64,000 bases of DNA, from positions 47,129 through 111,128 of the forward strand of contig NZ_KQ954260.1 in NCBI RefSeq assembly GCF_001519065.1. Direction: 5' to 3'. The notes under the pieces are model-generated. The model was not told where the DNA came from. It did not search any database and was given only the letters and a program-made list of their open reading frames with translations. The position numbers and the translations under genes were made by a program. Shown piece by piece: positions 41,059-50,448 of the stretch (its first letter is position 1; each line of letters opens with the position of its first letter). The DNA comes from Novosphingobium sp. FSW06-99 (GTDB lineage: Bacteria > Pseudomonadota > Alphaproteobacteria > Sphingomonadales > Sphingomonadaceae).

Positions 41059-42912
41059 ATGCCCTCGACCGACCTGCTGATCGTCAACGCGCGCATTGCG
41101 ACGCTCGACCGCGCCAATCCCCAAGCCGAGGCCGTGCTGATGCGCGATGGCCGCTTTGCCGCCGTGGGGCGCGAGGCCGATGTGCGCGCGGCCGCTGCAC
41201 CCGACGCGACGGTGATCGAAGGCAAAGGCCTGCGCGCCATTCCGGGGCTGATCGACAGCCACATGCATATCATTCGCGGCGGATTGAACTACAACCTCGA
41301 ACTGCGCTGGGACGGGGTGCCCACGCTGGCCGATGCCATGGCGATGCTGAAGGCCCAGGTGGCGCGCACGCCCAGCCCGCAATGGGTGCGTGTGGTGGGC
41401 GGGTTTACCGAACACCAGTTTGCCGAAAAGCGCCTGCCCACGCTGGCCGAACTGAACGCCGTGGCGCCCGATACGCCGGTGTTCATCCTGCATCTCTATG
41501 ACCGTGCGCTGCTCAACGCCGCGGCCTTGCGTGCGGTCGGTTACACCAGGGATACGCCCAATCCGCCGGGCGGCGAGATCGTGCGCGATGGCGCGGGCAA
41601 TCCGACCGGGCTGTTGCTGGCGCGCCCCAACGCCACGATCCTCTATGCCACACTGGCCAAGGGCCCCAAGCTGCCGCCGGAATATCAGCGCAATTCGACC
41701 CGCCATTTCATGCGCGAAATGAACCGTCTGGGCGTGACCGGGGTGATCGATGCCGGGGGCGGATTCCAGAACTATCCCGACGACTATGCCGTGATCGAGG
41801 ACTTGCACCGCGATGGCGAACTCACCTTGCGGATCAGCTACAACCTGTTCACGCAAAAGCCCAAGGAGGAATTGGCCGACTTTGCCGGCTGGGCCAAACA
41901 GGTCACACCGGGGCAGGGCGATGATACCTATCGCCACAACGGCGCGGGCGAAATGCTGGTCTATTCCGCCGCCGATTTCGAGGATTTCCGCGTCGAACGC
42001 CCCGAAGTTCCGGCGACAATGGAGGGCGATCTCGAACCGGTGATCCGCCTGCTGGCCGAGAATCGCTGGCCCTGGCGCCTGCACGCCACTTATAACGAGA
42101 CGATCACGGCGGCGCTCAACGTGTTCGAAAAGGTCAACCGCGATGTCCCGCTGACCGGCATCAACTGGTTTTTCGACCATTGCGAGACGATTTCGCAGCG
42201 CAATATCGATCGCGTCGCGGCGCTTGGCGGCGGCATCGCGATCCAGCATCGCATGGCGTACCAGGGCGAATATTTCATGGAACGCTATGGCCATCGCGCG
42301 GCCGAGACGACCCCGCCGATCAAGGCGATGATCGCCGCCGGGGTTCCGGTCGGCGCGGGCACCGATGCCACGCGCGTCGCCAGCTATAACCCGTGGGTGT
42401 CGCTCAGTTGGCTGGTGACCGGCAAGACGGTTGGCGGCACCAGCCTGTATCCGGTGGCCAACCGTGTCTCGCGCGACAAGGCGCTGGCGCTGTGGACCCA
42501 TGAAAACACCTGGTTTTCCAGCGAAGTGGGCAAAAAGGGCCAGATCAAGGTCGGGCAACTGGCCGATCTGGCGCTGTTGTCAGCCGATTACTTTGCCGTG
42601 CCCGAACCCGAGATCGTGCATATCGAAGCGGTGCTGACCGTGCTGGGCGGCCAAGTGGTGCACGGCGCGGGCGATTTTGCGGGCCACGCGCCAAAGCTGC
42701 CGCCCGCACTGCCCGACTGGTCGCCGGTCAATGGCAGGGGTGGCTATTACCAGTCGCCCGAAGCCGCGGCCAAGCTCGCCGGCGCCTGCGGCTGTGCCAG
42801 CGCATGCGGCGTGCATGGCCACGATCACGCCGCGGCGTTGGGCGCAGCGGCACCAACGCGCGACGCGCAAGGGTTCTGGGGCGTGTTCGGGTGCGGGTGC
42901 TGGGCGGTATGA
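41059..42912 (+). CDS. Metal-dependent amidohydrolase (YtcJ-like) with Cys/His-rich tail
   Basis: A 617-residue TIM-barrel amidohydrolase of the YtcJ/COG1574 group. It opens with DLLIVNARIATLD; the metal-site motif PGLIDSHMHI follows. A C-terminal metal-site Asp is in GAGTDATRVAS, with His-containing segments in between (RLHATYNE, FFDHCET). Substrates of this group are mostly unknown N-acyl or cyclic amides. After the barrel comes a tail of about 60 residues containing ACGCASACGVHGHDH and ending in FGCGCWAV, a likely extra metal-binding module. The ATG at 41059 has GGAG upstream. It overlaps doxX by 4 bp. Confidence 0.9.
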   Translation: MPSTDLLIVNARIATLDRANPQAEAVLMRDGRFAAVGREADVRAAAAPDATVIEGKGLRAIPGLIDSHMHIIRGGLNYNLELRWDGVPTLADAMAMLKAQVARTPSPQWVRVVGGFTEHQFAEKRLPTLAELNAVAPDTPVFILHLYDRALLNAAALRAVGYTRDTPNPPGGEIVRDGAGNPTGLLLARPNATILYATLAKGPKLPPEYQRNSTRHFMREMNRLGVTGVIDAGGGFQNYPDDYAVIEDLHRDGELTLRISYNLFTQKPKEELADFAGWAKQVTPGQGDDTYRHNGAGEMLVYSAADFEDFRVERPEVPATMEGDLEPVIRLLAENRWPWRLHATYNETITAALNVFEKVNRDVPLTGINWFFDHCETISQRNIDRVAALGGGIAIQHRMAYQGEYFMERYGHRAAETTPPIKAMIAAGVPVGAGTDATRVASYNPWVSLSWLVTGKTVGGTSLYPVANRVSRDKALALWTHENTWFSSEVGKKGQIKVGQLADLALLSADYFAVPEPEIVHIEAVLTVLGGQVVHGAGDFAGHAPKLPPALPDWSPVNGRGGYYQSPEAAAKLAGACGCASACGVHGHDHAAALGAAAPTRDAQGFWGVFGCGCWAV

Positions 42913-43328
42913 ACCAGCCCCGCGCGATTGTCGCGATCGACAGCATGCCGGCCATGCATGTCCTTGCGCGCCTGTGCCTGGTGGCGCCGTTTGCGGTCAG
43001 CGGCGTGGTCAAACTGGCCGACTTTCACGGCGCCATCGTCGAGGCGGCAGGTCTGGTGCCCGACGCACCCGCACTGGTCGCGGCCACGACCATCGTCGTG
43101 CAACTGGTCGGCTCGGCGCTGGTGTTCTCGCGCGGGTGGAGCTGGCTGGGCGCGGGGATGCTGGCGGTGTTCACCGCGATCGCCACGTTGCTGGCACATG
43201 CCTTCTGGCTGGTCAGCGGGCCCGAGCGCGCGGTGCAGATGGCAGGCTTTTTCGAACATGCCGCGATCATCGGCGGGTTCATGCTGCTGGCGCTGGTCGA
43301 TGGCATCCGCAGCGGCGCGCGACCGTGA
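42909..43328 (+). CDS. DoxX-family membrane protein
   Basis: A 139-residue protein with four hydrophobic segments (VLARLCLVAPFAVSGVVKL; ALVAATTIVVQLVGSALVF; LGAGMLAVFTAIATLLAHAFWL; AAIIGGFMLLALVDG), as in DoxX/SURF4-like proteins. The function in bacteria is poorly defined, with links to quinone- or thiosulphate-related redox chemistry and to oxidative stress. It is translationally coupled on both sides: ATGA with the amidohydrolase upstream and GTGA with the porin downstream. Confidence 0.87.
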   Translation: MNQPRAIVAIDSMPAMHVLARLCLVAPFAVSGVVKLADFHGAIVEAAGLVPDAPALVAATTIVVQLVGSALVFSRGWSWLGAGMLAVFTAIATLLAHAFWLVSGPERAVQMAGFFEHAAIIGGFMLLALVDGIRSGARP

Positions 43329-44713
43329 AACGGGTATGGGGGGCGTTGCTGGCGTTGTGTCTGCCGCATCCGACAGTGGCCCAAAGCACCGCAAATTCTG
43401 AATCGTGGCAACCTCCCACGCTCAGTTCCGAACGCTATGATGAAGACTGGAGCAGCCTGGCCGATCCCGACTTGCGCGCGGCGCACTGGACCGGCGCGTT
43501 CAAATATATTCCGCTGGGCGACGATACGCACCTGATCACCGGGGCCGAACTGCGTTCGCGGTATGAAGCGAACCTCGATCCGTTGACCGGCGGGCCGGGC
43601 GACAACGATTATCTGTGGCTGCGCGCAATGCCCTATTTCGACTTGCAGTCGGGGCCGGTGCGCGCCTTTGTCGAACCGATCGCGGCCTATGCGATCGGGG
43701 TGCGCGGCGGGCCGGGGCCGACCGATCAGACCGGGCTCGATATCCTGCAGGCGTTTGCCGATGTCGATGTCCATCTGAACGATACCACGACGGTGATCTT
43801 TCGCGCCGGGCGCGAACAGATGGCGCTGGGTGCGGAACGGCTGGTCGGCACGCGCTATGGCCCGAACGTGCCGCTGGCCTATGACGGGGGGCGGGTGATC
43901 GTCCATGCCAGCCATTGGCGGGCAACCGCGTTCTGGGTGCGCCCGGTGCAAAGCCGGCTGGGCAATTTCAACGACCGGTCGAACCCGAACGTCGCGCTGT
44001 GGGGCGTCTATGGCAACGATCAGATGACCGACCGGATCGGTCTCGATCTCTATTACCTGGGGTTTCACAACGATCTGGCACACTATGCCAAGGGTGCCGG
44101 TACCGAACTGCGCCAGACATTGGGCACGCGGTTCTATGGCGCCAGCGGCGGCTGGTCGTGGAATTCCGAGGTGATCGGCCAGTTCGGCCAGTTCGACGCG
44201 CAACCGATCCTGGCCTGGAGCACCTCGCTCGAAGCCGTCCACGCCTGGGCCGAGGCGCCGCTGGCGCCATCGCTGACGGTGCGCGCCAATCTGATCAGCG
44301 GCGACGGCGGCCCGACCGACCGTCATCTCGGCGATTTCAACGCGCTGTTCCCCAAAGGCAAATATTTCGGCGAATTGTCGCCGGTGGGGCCGCGCAACCT
44401 CAAGAACGTGCATGCCATCGCCAGCGTGCATCCCGATCCGCGCCTGACCACCAGCCTGTCGCTGCTGGCCTATTGGCGCATGCGCACCACCGATGGGGTC
44501 TATGACATTCCCGGCAACCTGATCGGCGTACCGGCCCGCGGCAGCGGGACATTCATCGGCCGACAGGCCGAAATGAAGGCGGTCTGGCGCGCCACCCAGG
44601 AACTGACGCTGTCGGCCTCCGCCTCGATCATGCAGCCGGGCAGCAGCTTGCGTGCGCTGGGCCACAACGGCAACCTCGGGCTGATCGGGCTCGAAGCGAG
44701 CTTTCGCTACTGA
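43325..44713 (+). CDS. Outer-membrane porin, alginate-export-like family
   Basis: A 462-residue exported protein with signal peptide (KRVWGALLALCLPHPTVAQS) and a beta-barrel pattern of alternating residues ending in the aromatic GLEASFRY. Segments such as LITGAELRSRYEANLDPLTG, DYLWLRAMPYFDL and FRAGREQMALGAERLVGTRYGPN match the alginate-export (AlgE-like, DUF1302-like) group, which in most bacteria export or import small organics rather than alginate. The GTG start overlaps the doxX stop by 4 bp. It gives the cluster an outer-membrane route, supporting a catabolic or efflux role. Confidence 0.87.
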   Translation: MKRVWGALLALCLPHPTVAQSTANSESWQPPTLSSERYDEDWSSLADPDLRAAHWTGAFKYIPLGDDTHLITGAELRSRYEANLDPLTGGPGDNDYLWLRAMPYFDLQSGPVRAFVEPIAAYAIGVRGGPGPTDQTGLDILQAFADVDVHLNDTTTVIFRAGREQMALGAERLVGTRYGPNVPLAYDGGRVIVHASHWRATAFWVRPVQSRLGNFNDRSNPNVALWGVYGNDQMTDRIGLDLYYLGFHNDLAHYAKGAGTELRQTLGTRFYGASGGWSWNSEVIGQFGQFDAQPILAWSTSLEAVHAWAEAPLAPSLTVRANLISGDGGPTDRHLGDFNALFPKGKYFGELSPVGPRNLKNVHAIASVHPDPRLTTSLSLLAYWRMRTTDGVYDIPGNLIGVPARGSGTFIGRQAEMKAVWRATQELTLSASASIMQPGSSLRALGHNGNLGLIGLEASFRY

Positions 44714-44744
44714 CAAGTTCGCCATTGAAAAGGGAGATCGCGCG

Positions 44745-45437
44745 ATGCCGTTCAAGGTCCCTACCAGCCCTTTGCCCGCGCTGTTGGTGCTGTTGTCGGG
44801 CGTGACCGGGCTGGTCGATGCCGTCAGCGTGCTGGGGCTGGGCAAAGTGTTCACCGCCAACATGACCGGCAATGTCGTGTTTCTGGGCTTTGCGCTGGTC
44901 GGCACGGCCGGCTTTGCCGCGTTGCCGCTGGTGCTGTCGCTGATCGGGTTTCTGGCGGGATCGCTGGCGGCCGGCATTCTGGGACGGCACGCGGCCGCGC
45001 GCCCGCTGCGCCATTGGCTGATGCACGCGGCGGTGATCGAGGCGACGCTGTTTGCGCTTGCGGCGGCCTGCGCGGCCGGTCCTGCGGCCAGCGCGGGCGA
45101 TGGTCTCTATCCGATCATCATGCTGACCGCCGCCGCGATGGGGCTGCGCAATGCCACCGTGCGTCAGCTCAAAGTGCCCGATCTGACCACGACGGTGGTG
45201 ACGCTGACGTTGGCGGGTCTGGCGGCGGATTCGCGGCTGGCCGGGGGGCATGACCCCAATCTGGGACGGCGGATCGCGGCGGTGCTGGCCATTCTGGCCG
45301 GTGCGGCGATCGGCGCGGCGCTGGTCAGCCGGTTCGGGCTGGTGGTGCCGCTGGTTTCGGCAGGCCTGATCACGGTTGCCGCAACGGCGCTGTGCAGCCT
45401 GCATTCCAGCACGGCCAGACCCCACGCGGTGGAGTGA
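44745..45437 (+). CDS. DUF1275 (YoaK-type) membrane protein
   Basis: A 230-residue protein with about six hydrophobic segments. It has the family opening LLSGVTGLVDAVSVLGLGKVFTANMTGNVVFLGFAL and the central AMGLRNATVRQL and DLTTTVVTLTL motifs. No biochemical role is established. The ATG has GGAG upstream. It is 31 bp after the porin and probably the last gene of the rightward operon that starts near 39 kb. The 107-bp gap that follows holds no gene. Confidence 0.9.
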   Translation: MPFKVPTSPLPALLVLLSGVTGLVDAVSVLGLGKVFTANMTGNVVFLGFALVGTAGFAALPLVLSLIGFLAGSLAAGILGRHAAARPLRHWLMHAAVIEATLFALAAACAAGPAASAGDGLYPIIMLTAAAMGLRNATVRQLKVPDLTTTVVTLTLAGLAADSRLAGGHDPNLGRRIAAVLAILAGAAIGAALVSRFGLVVPLVSAGLITVAATALCSLHSSTARPHAVE

Positions 45438-45544
45438 TGGCGCACGGACGAAAGTTTGATTTTGCCAGGTGGCCGCACTATTGCCATCCCAGGGGCGACG
45501 GGCGGCGGGCGATGGCGCTCATCCCCGGTGTGCGGGGCTAGCTA

Positions 45545-46174
45545 ATGGCGGTATCGCTGGGGAATGCTGATCGGGAGACCGTGGTCGTCATCGACGATGA
45601 CGTGCACACGCGCGGCAGCATCGACAGCCTGCTGCGATCGGTCGGGATTGCCACCCTGGTGTTCAGTTCCGCGCTTGAGGCACTGGCCAGGCCGTGGCCG
45701 GACGGCGCATTTTGCGTGATTGCCGATGTCCGGATGCCGCAACTGGGCGGGCTGGAACTGCAAGAGCGGCTCAACGCGTCGGGAGAAGCGATCCCGATCA
45801 TCCTGATCACCGGGTTTGGTGATATCCCGATGAGCGTCAAGGCGATGAAAGCCGGTGCGGTCGATTTCCTGACCAAGCCGTTTCGTGAACAGGATCTGCT
45901 CGACGCGGTGCGCGCCGCGCTGACGCAGGCGCATGCCGCCAATCAGCGGCGCAACACCCGCTCGCGGGAACGCGATACACTGGCCTTGCTCACCCCGCGT
46001 GAACGCGATGTCTTGGCAGGCGTGGCGCGCGGACTGATGAACAAGCAGATTGCCGGTGAATTGGGTCTGAGCGAAATCACCGTGAAATTGCACCGGTCGA
46101 GCCTGATGAAAAAGCTCGGCCTGCGCAGTGTGGCCGAACTGGTCCGCTTCAACGATCGCAGCCAGCTCGATTGA
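45545..46174 (+). CDS. FixJ-family response regulator (receiver + LuxR HTH)
   Basis: A 209-residue regulator: receiver with DDD at 17-19, Asp61 in VIADVRMPQLGG, Thr in LITGFGDIPMSV and Lys in FLTKPF. The FixJ-type HTH reads LTPRERDVLAGVARGLMNKQIAGELGLSEITVKLHRSSLMKKLG. It ends 23 bp from the stop of the giant sensor kinase on the other strand, its probable partner. Close relatives in the window are at 1.0 and 55.3 kb. Confidence 0.93.
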   Translation: MAVSLGNADRETVVVIDDDVHTRGSIDSLLRSVGIATLVFSSALEALARPWPDGAFCVIADVRMPQLGGLELQERLNASGEAIPIILITGFGDIPMSVKAMKAGAVDFLTKPFREQDLLDAVRAALTQAHAANQRRNTRSRERDTLALLTPRERDVLAGVARGLMNKQIAGELGLSEITVKLHRSSLMKKLGLRSVAELVRFNDRSQLD

Positions 46175-46197
46175 TCGCGATCATCCGCCAGCGCCGG

Positions 46198-49100
46198 TCA
46201 GGCCGGGCGCTCAAGCGGCAACTCCACGACAAAGCTGCAACCTCTGGCCAGCCGCGGGACCAGCCGGATATCGCCGTTGTGCGCGGCCATGATCGATTTG
46301 CAGATGGCCAGACCCATGCCGGTGCCTTTGTGTTTCGATGTCACCAGCGGCATGAAAATCCGCTCGACCAGGGGATCGGGTATGCCCGGACCATTGTCGT
46401 CGATGCGCAGCGACACGGTGTCGGGGCCGGTCAGCACGGCCAGGCCGATCCTGCGATCCTCGACCGGATTGGCCTCCAGCGCATCCATGGCGTTGATGAA
46501 CAAGTTCATGATGACCTGCTGCAACTGCACTTTGTCACCGATCACGCACAAGTCTGTGTTGGCGGTCTCGATCGTGACGACGACCCCGGTCTGGAGAATT
46601 TCGTTCTCGAGCATGGCGCAGACGTCCGCGACAAGGTGGTTGATATCGACTTTGCCGGGAGAGGGCGGTTCCTGTCTGGTCAGCGCCTTGGTGGCGCGGA
46701 CGATATCGGCGGTGCGCGCGGCGGCGCTGGCAATGGCATCGAGTGACAGCATTGCCTCGGCAATCACCGGCGCGTCCTGGCGCAGCCAGCGGCGTGCCGC
46801 TGCGGCGTTGAGCACGATGCCGGACAGCGGCTGGTTGATCTCGTGCGACAGCGTGGCGGCGAATTCGCCCAGCGCGATCCAGTGGCTGTTGCGGGCCATT
46901 TCGATCCGCGCCGCACGCAACGAATTCTGCACCGCGACTGCCTTGTCCGCCTCATGCGCCAGTTGGGTGTGCAACCGCGCGCTGCTCAGCGCAATTTCCG
47001 CCTGGGCCGACAACAGTTTCAGCACATAGACTTGTCGGGCCAGCAGCGGGCGATCCAGCCGATGGTCGCGCAGATCGACCGCGCCGATCAATTCGCCCCG
47101 CTGCAACAATGGCAACGTCAACCGGCGCGGCGGAGCGATCGACATGGTCGCCTTGCGCAGCCGGGCGATGTCGGCCAGCCAGTCCGGTTCGTGCGCATCC
47201 TCGCACGCGCCGATCTGCGCGACGCGCTCTACCCCGCCGTCATCCACCGCAAAAATCGCCGCCGAGCGTGCCCGGCACAAGTCCATCAGGCATTCCAGGA
47301 TGCGCATGCGCAGCGTGGGCAGGTCGGTTTCGTCGAACCACGCGCGGGACAGCGCCATGGCCGCCTCGGACGTCAGGGTCAGGATCGCCGGGCGCTCGCC
47401 TGCTGCCGGATCATCGGGCAGGGCACCTTCCAGTACATCGGCCCTGGCCTTGGCGCCCCAGCGGACATAGTTTTCAATCGCCGCCTTGCGATGAAGATCG
47501 GCCGTGGCATGCAGACCGGCCCCGGTTGCAAGCGCTGCGGCAAGGTCATGCGCGATCGCCTGGTTGTGCGGCAACCCGGCGCTCAGCCGGGCCGAAGTGT
47601 CGAACGCGGCAAGCGCACTGATGCCGTCGCCAGCAATCCGGGCCAATTCGCCCTCGACCAGCTTGAGCTTGGGCACAAAGGTATCCGGATTGATCCCCGC
47701 CCACAGCCGCAATTTGGCAAGATGCGGCGCGATGGCATCGGGGGCCGCGTCCGCCGGCAGCATGCGCGCTATTGCGAGCGCGGTGAACAGCGTGCGGCTG
47801 GCAGTGTCGATATGCGCGGGCACCGACCATTCCACCGGCTCCAGCGCGGCAAAGTGGCGCAGGGCGGCGGCATCGTCGCCGGTCATATAGGCGCCGACCG
47901 CGCGGTTGAGATGCACCCAGTACAATGTGGCGGGCGACCGGATGGCCGGGTCGACCGGTGGCGGCGCTTCGCCAAACCGCAGCAGGCGGACAAACGCGCG
48001 CTGCGCCGCGATCAACTGTTCGATGTCGGTAAAGGCGATCTGCCGGGTCAGTTCGAGCGCGCTGTCAGCCTCGCGTTCGACTTCGTCAAGCGGCGCGCCG
48101 ACAAACAACAGATCGGAAATCAGATGGTTGCGTGCATAACAGGTCATACCCAGATCGAGCGAGGCCTGCCCGGCCTTGATCGCGGCATCGACCCAGTCAA
48201 GACAGGCTGCGGCGGGTTCGACCCACGGGCTCAACTGGTCGACCGCCACCAGTGTTTCGGTCCGGCTGGCCTCGAACCCGTGCCAGTCGATGATGGCGAG
48301 TGCGGCGCGGCCCAGCGCCATGCCATCGGCATAGCGATGGTAGGCATCGGCGACTGTGACCCCGTACCAGCTCAGACCATATGGCGAGGCGGGACAGATG
48401 CCGTGGAGCAGGGTGAATTCGACCAGCAGCGCCACGTGGTAAAAGCGGATGTTGGGGCTGTCGAACAAGGCAGGCAACAGCGCGGCCAGCAATTGGCTGA
48501 TCAGCAGCGCGCGCGGGTCTTCGCACGGGGGCAGGTCGACCAGTGTGGCGACATCCTGCCGCGACAACAGATGGTCCAGCCGCCGTTGCACGGCATCGCA
48601 TTGCGCGCGGGTGGGATGGCGCGGCACATGCACCCCCAGCAAGTCCAGTCCGGACAGTGCGGCCTGGATCGCGCCGTCATAGTCGGAACGGACGGTCAGC
48701 ACGCGGGCCAGATACTGCAAGGCCTGGGCGCGGTCCTCGTCGGTGCGTGCGCGGTGTTGCAGCAATTCGATCCGCTGGCAGGCCAGTTCGACCAGGCCAT
48801 TGGCCAGCAGAATATCGATTTCCAGAAATTCGCCATCGATCATCATGGCATAATGGGTGTCCCACCATCGGGGGTCGGCGATCGCGCGAAACGCATTGGT
48901 CAGCCCCGCCGCAATGTCGAGCGCTCCGCACTGGCGATTGATCCGTGCAATCGTCAGCAAATGGCTGGCACCGGCCAGGCGCTGCGACGGATCGGGCAGG
49001 ACGCCGCTGACGATCGCATCGCGCATCAGACTGGCCGCGCGAAAGTGCCAATCCGGGGCCAGCGCGTCGCTGTGTCGGACGATCGCGCAGGCTCCGGCGA

Positions 49101-50319
49101 TCTGGATCTGCGCCTTGTCGGTCATCGACAGTCCGCCGACCACGGTATCGAGCACCCGATCATGAAACATCGCGAAATCGTCGTCCGACCGACGCAGGAT
49201 CTGCATGTCGGCCAGCGCGATCAGCGCGTCGATGATCGCCGTCTGTGCAAGGCCGGTCATTTCGGCAATCAGCCAGGGCGGCAACGGGACAGCCAGCACC
49301 GCCAGCACCTCGATCAGGCCGCGCTGTATCGGGGTGAGGCGGGCGATCCTGCCCTTGACCGGATCGTCGGCCGCGTCGCGTTGCACCACATCGATGATCA
49401 CGCGCCGCCGTCCGGTCCAGTGCTGGCGGCCCTGATCGAACACGATCGCGCCTTCTTCGCGCAGCCAATGCAGCCGCTGCACCAGCGCCAACGGATTTCC
49501 GCCGGTCATCTCGCCCAGGCTGTCGGCCAGCCACGCAATGCGCGGATCGATGTCTCCAAGCCGTGCGGCCAACAGATCGCCGATTGCGGTCTGCGGGATC
49601 GCGCGCACCGGCACGTCGTGTGCCAGGGGCCGGATCTGGTCGATCAGCGTGACGAAATGGGGGTCGGGCGCGGTGCCGTCGCTCCACGGATCGCGAAACG
49701 ACAGGATCAGCATCAGGTTGGCGGGCATGCACCGTGCCAGGCTGGCGATGAACGACAGGCTCAGACTGTCGGCCCACTGGATATCGTCGATGGCCAGGAT
49801 CAACGGCCTGCGCGGGTGGGCAAATGCGCAGAACGCCTGCGCAAGTGCCGTGCAAATGCGCGTTTCGATCAATTTCAGCGGCAAATCCGGCCTGCGCCAG
49901 CCTTGGCCGATGATCTGGTACAATTCCGGGATATGGTCGGCCACGATAGTCTCGTTCCCGCGCACCGCCGCCAGCAGGGTTTCACGCAAATGGCGCAGAT
50001 CGCACGCCTCGCTGACCAGCGCTTCGCCGATCAGGTGCGCCATGGCCGTGCCAAACGGGAACAGTTGTGGCTGATTTTGGGCTCGGGTGCATTTTCCCGC
50101 GGCAAAGCCGTGGCGGTCGCCACCAAGGGCGCGCTGAAACGATTGGATCAGGGCCGATTTGCCGATGCCTGCCGGACCGTGCAACATGACAATGCGTCCG
50201 GCGTTGTCCCGGGTCAGTTGGGAGAACTGGTTCAGGAGTTCGCGATGCTCGCCATCCCGGCCAAACAATCGTTTGTAGGTAAACCGATCAGGGTCCGTAC
50301 CAGGCAATGTCCCGGTCAT
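46198..50319 (-). CDS. Giant AAA-ATPase/GAF/histidine kinase
   Basis: A 1373-residue sensor kinase. Residues about 15-330 form an AAA-type ATPase with Walker A GPAGIGKS (48-55) and Walker B LILAIDDIQWADS. A long helical/TPR-like middle (about 380-960) follows, then a GAF domain (about 1000-1130). The kinase core has His1159 in ATLSHEINQPLSG, NLFINAMDAL, DNGPGIPD and GTGMGLAICKSIM. Related giant kinases usually start with a Ser/Thr kinase domain; that domain is missing here. The kinase core is of the FixL/TodS type, like those at 2.2 and 53.9 kb. It is convergent with a FixJ-type regulator, its likely partner. The signal is unknown. Confidence 0.9.
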   Translation of the reverse strand: MTGTLPGTDPDRFTYKRLFGRDGEHRELLNQFSQLTRDNAGRIVMLHGPAGIGKSALIQSFQRALGGDRHGFAAGKCTRAQNQPQLFPFGTAMAHLIGEALVSEACDLRHLRETLLAAVRGNETIVADHIPELYQIIGQGWRRPDLPLKLIETRICTALAQAFCAFAHPRRPLILAIDDIQWADSLSLSFIASLARCMPANLMLILSFRDPWSDGTAPDPHFVTLIDQIRPLAHDVPVRAIPQTAIGDLLAARLGDIDPRIAWLADSLGEMTGGNPLALVQRLHWLREEGAIVFDQGRQHWTGRRRVIIDVVQRDAADDPVKGRIARLTPIQRGLIEVLAVLAVPLPPWLIAEMTGLAQTAIIDALIALADMQILRRSDDDFAMFHDRVLDTVVGGLSMTDKAQIQIAGACAIVRHSDALAPDWHFRAASLMRDAIVSGVLPDPSQRLAGASHLLTIARINRQCGALDIAAGLTNAFRAIADPRWWDTHYAMMIDGEFLEIDILLANGLVELACQRIELLQHRARTDEDRAQALQYLARVLTVRSDYDGAIQAALSGLDLLGVHVPRHPTRAQCDAVQRRLDHLLSRQDVATLVDLPPCEDPRALLISQLLAALLPALFDSPNIRFYHVALLVEFTLLHGICPASPYGLSWYGVTVADAYHRYADGMALGRAALAIIDWHGFEASRTETLVAVDQLSPWVEPAAACLDWVDAAIKAGQASLDLGMTCYARNHLISDLLFVGAPLDEVEREADSALELTRQIAFTDIEQLIAAQRAFVRLLRFGEAPPPVDPAIRSPATLYWVHLNRAVGAYMTGDDAAALRHFAALEPVEWSVPAHIDTASRTLFTALAIARMLPADAAPDAIAPHLAKLRLWAGINPDTFVPKLKLVEGELARIAGDGISALAAFDTSARLSAGLPHNQAIAHDLAAALATGAGLHATADLHRKAAIENYVRWGAKARADVLEGALPDDPAAGERPAILTLTSEAAMALSRAWFDETDLPTLRMRILECLMDLCRARSAAIFAVDDGGVERVAQIGACEDAHEPDWLADIARLRKATMSIAPPRRLTLPLLQRGELIGAVDLRDHRLDRPLLARQVYVLKLLSAQAEIALSSARLHTQLAHEADKAVAVQNSLRAARIEMARNSHWIALGEFAATLSHEINQPLSGIVLNAAAARRWLRQDAPVIAEAMLSLDAIASAAARTADIVRATKALTRQEPPSPGKVDINHLVADVCAMLENEILQTGVVVTIETANTDLCVIGDKVQLQQVIMNLFINAMDALEANPVEDRRIGLAVLTGPDTVSLRIDDNGPGIPDPLVERIFMPLVTSKHKGTGMGLAICKSIMAAHNGDIRLVPRLARGCSFVVELPLERPA

Positions 50320-50379
50320 CGTGGCCCGCTGAGCAAGGATAGGGCGGAATGGGCTGGCATGGTCCCTGTTGCGGTTGGA

Positions 50380-50448
50380 CCGGTTCGCATCGTGCCGAAC
50401 CGGCTCGGACGAACCGGCGTTGCGCGCGCGTGGCGGTCAATCGGTTCG
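50380..50448. promoter_or_regulatory. Cluster of four CGGTTCG/CGAACCG elements
   Basis: CCGGTTCG (50380-50387), CGAACCGG (50396-50403), CGAACCGG (50410-50417) and TCGGTTCG (50441-50448) lie in the 261-bp gap between the giant kinase and the AraC gene. The first two form an inverted pair, and so do the last two in the opposite sense. It looks like an operator array for a dimeric regulator. No gene was seen in 50320-50580. Confidence 0.5.

Noticed and set aside
35366..50448. A 13-mer (GTCAATCGGTTCG) shared by the regions at 35366-35378 and 50436-50448
   Set aside because: In 64 kb some identical 13-mers are expected by chance. Only the local array at 50.4 kb was kept as a signal.
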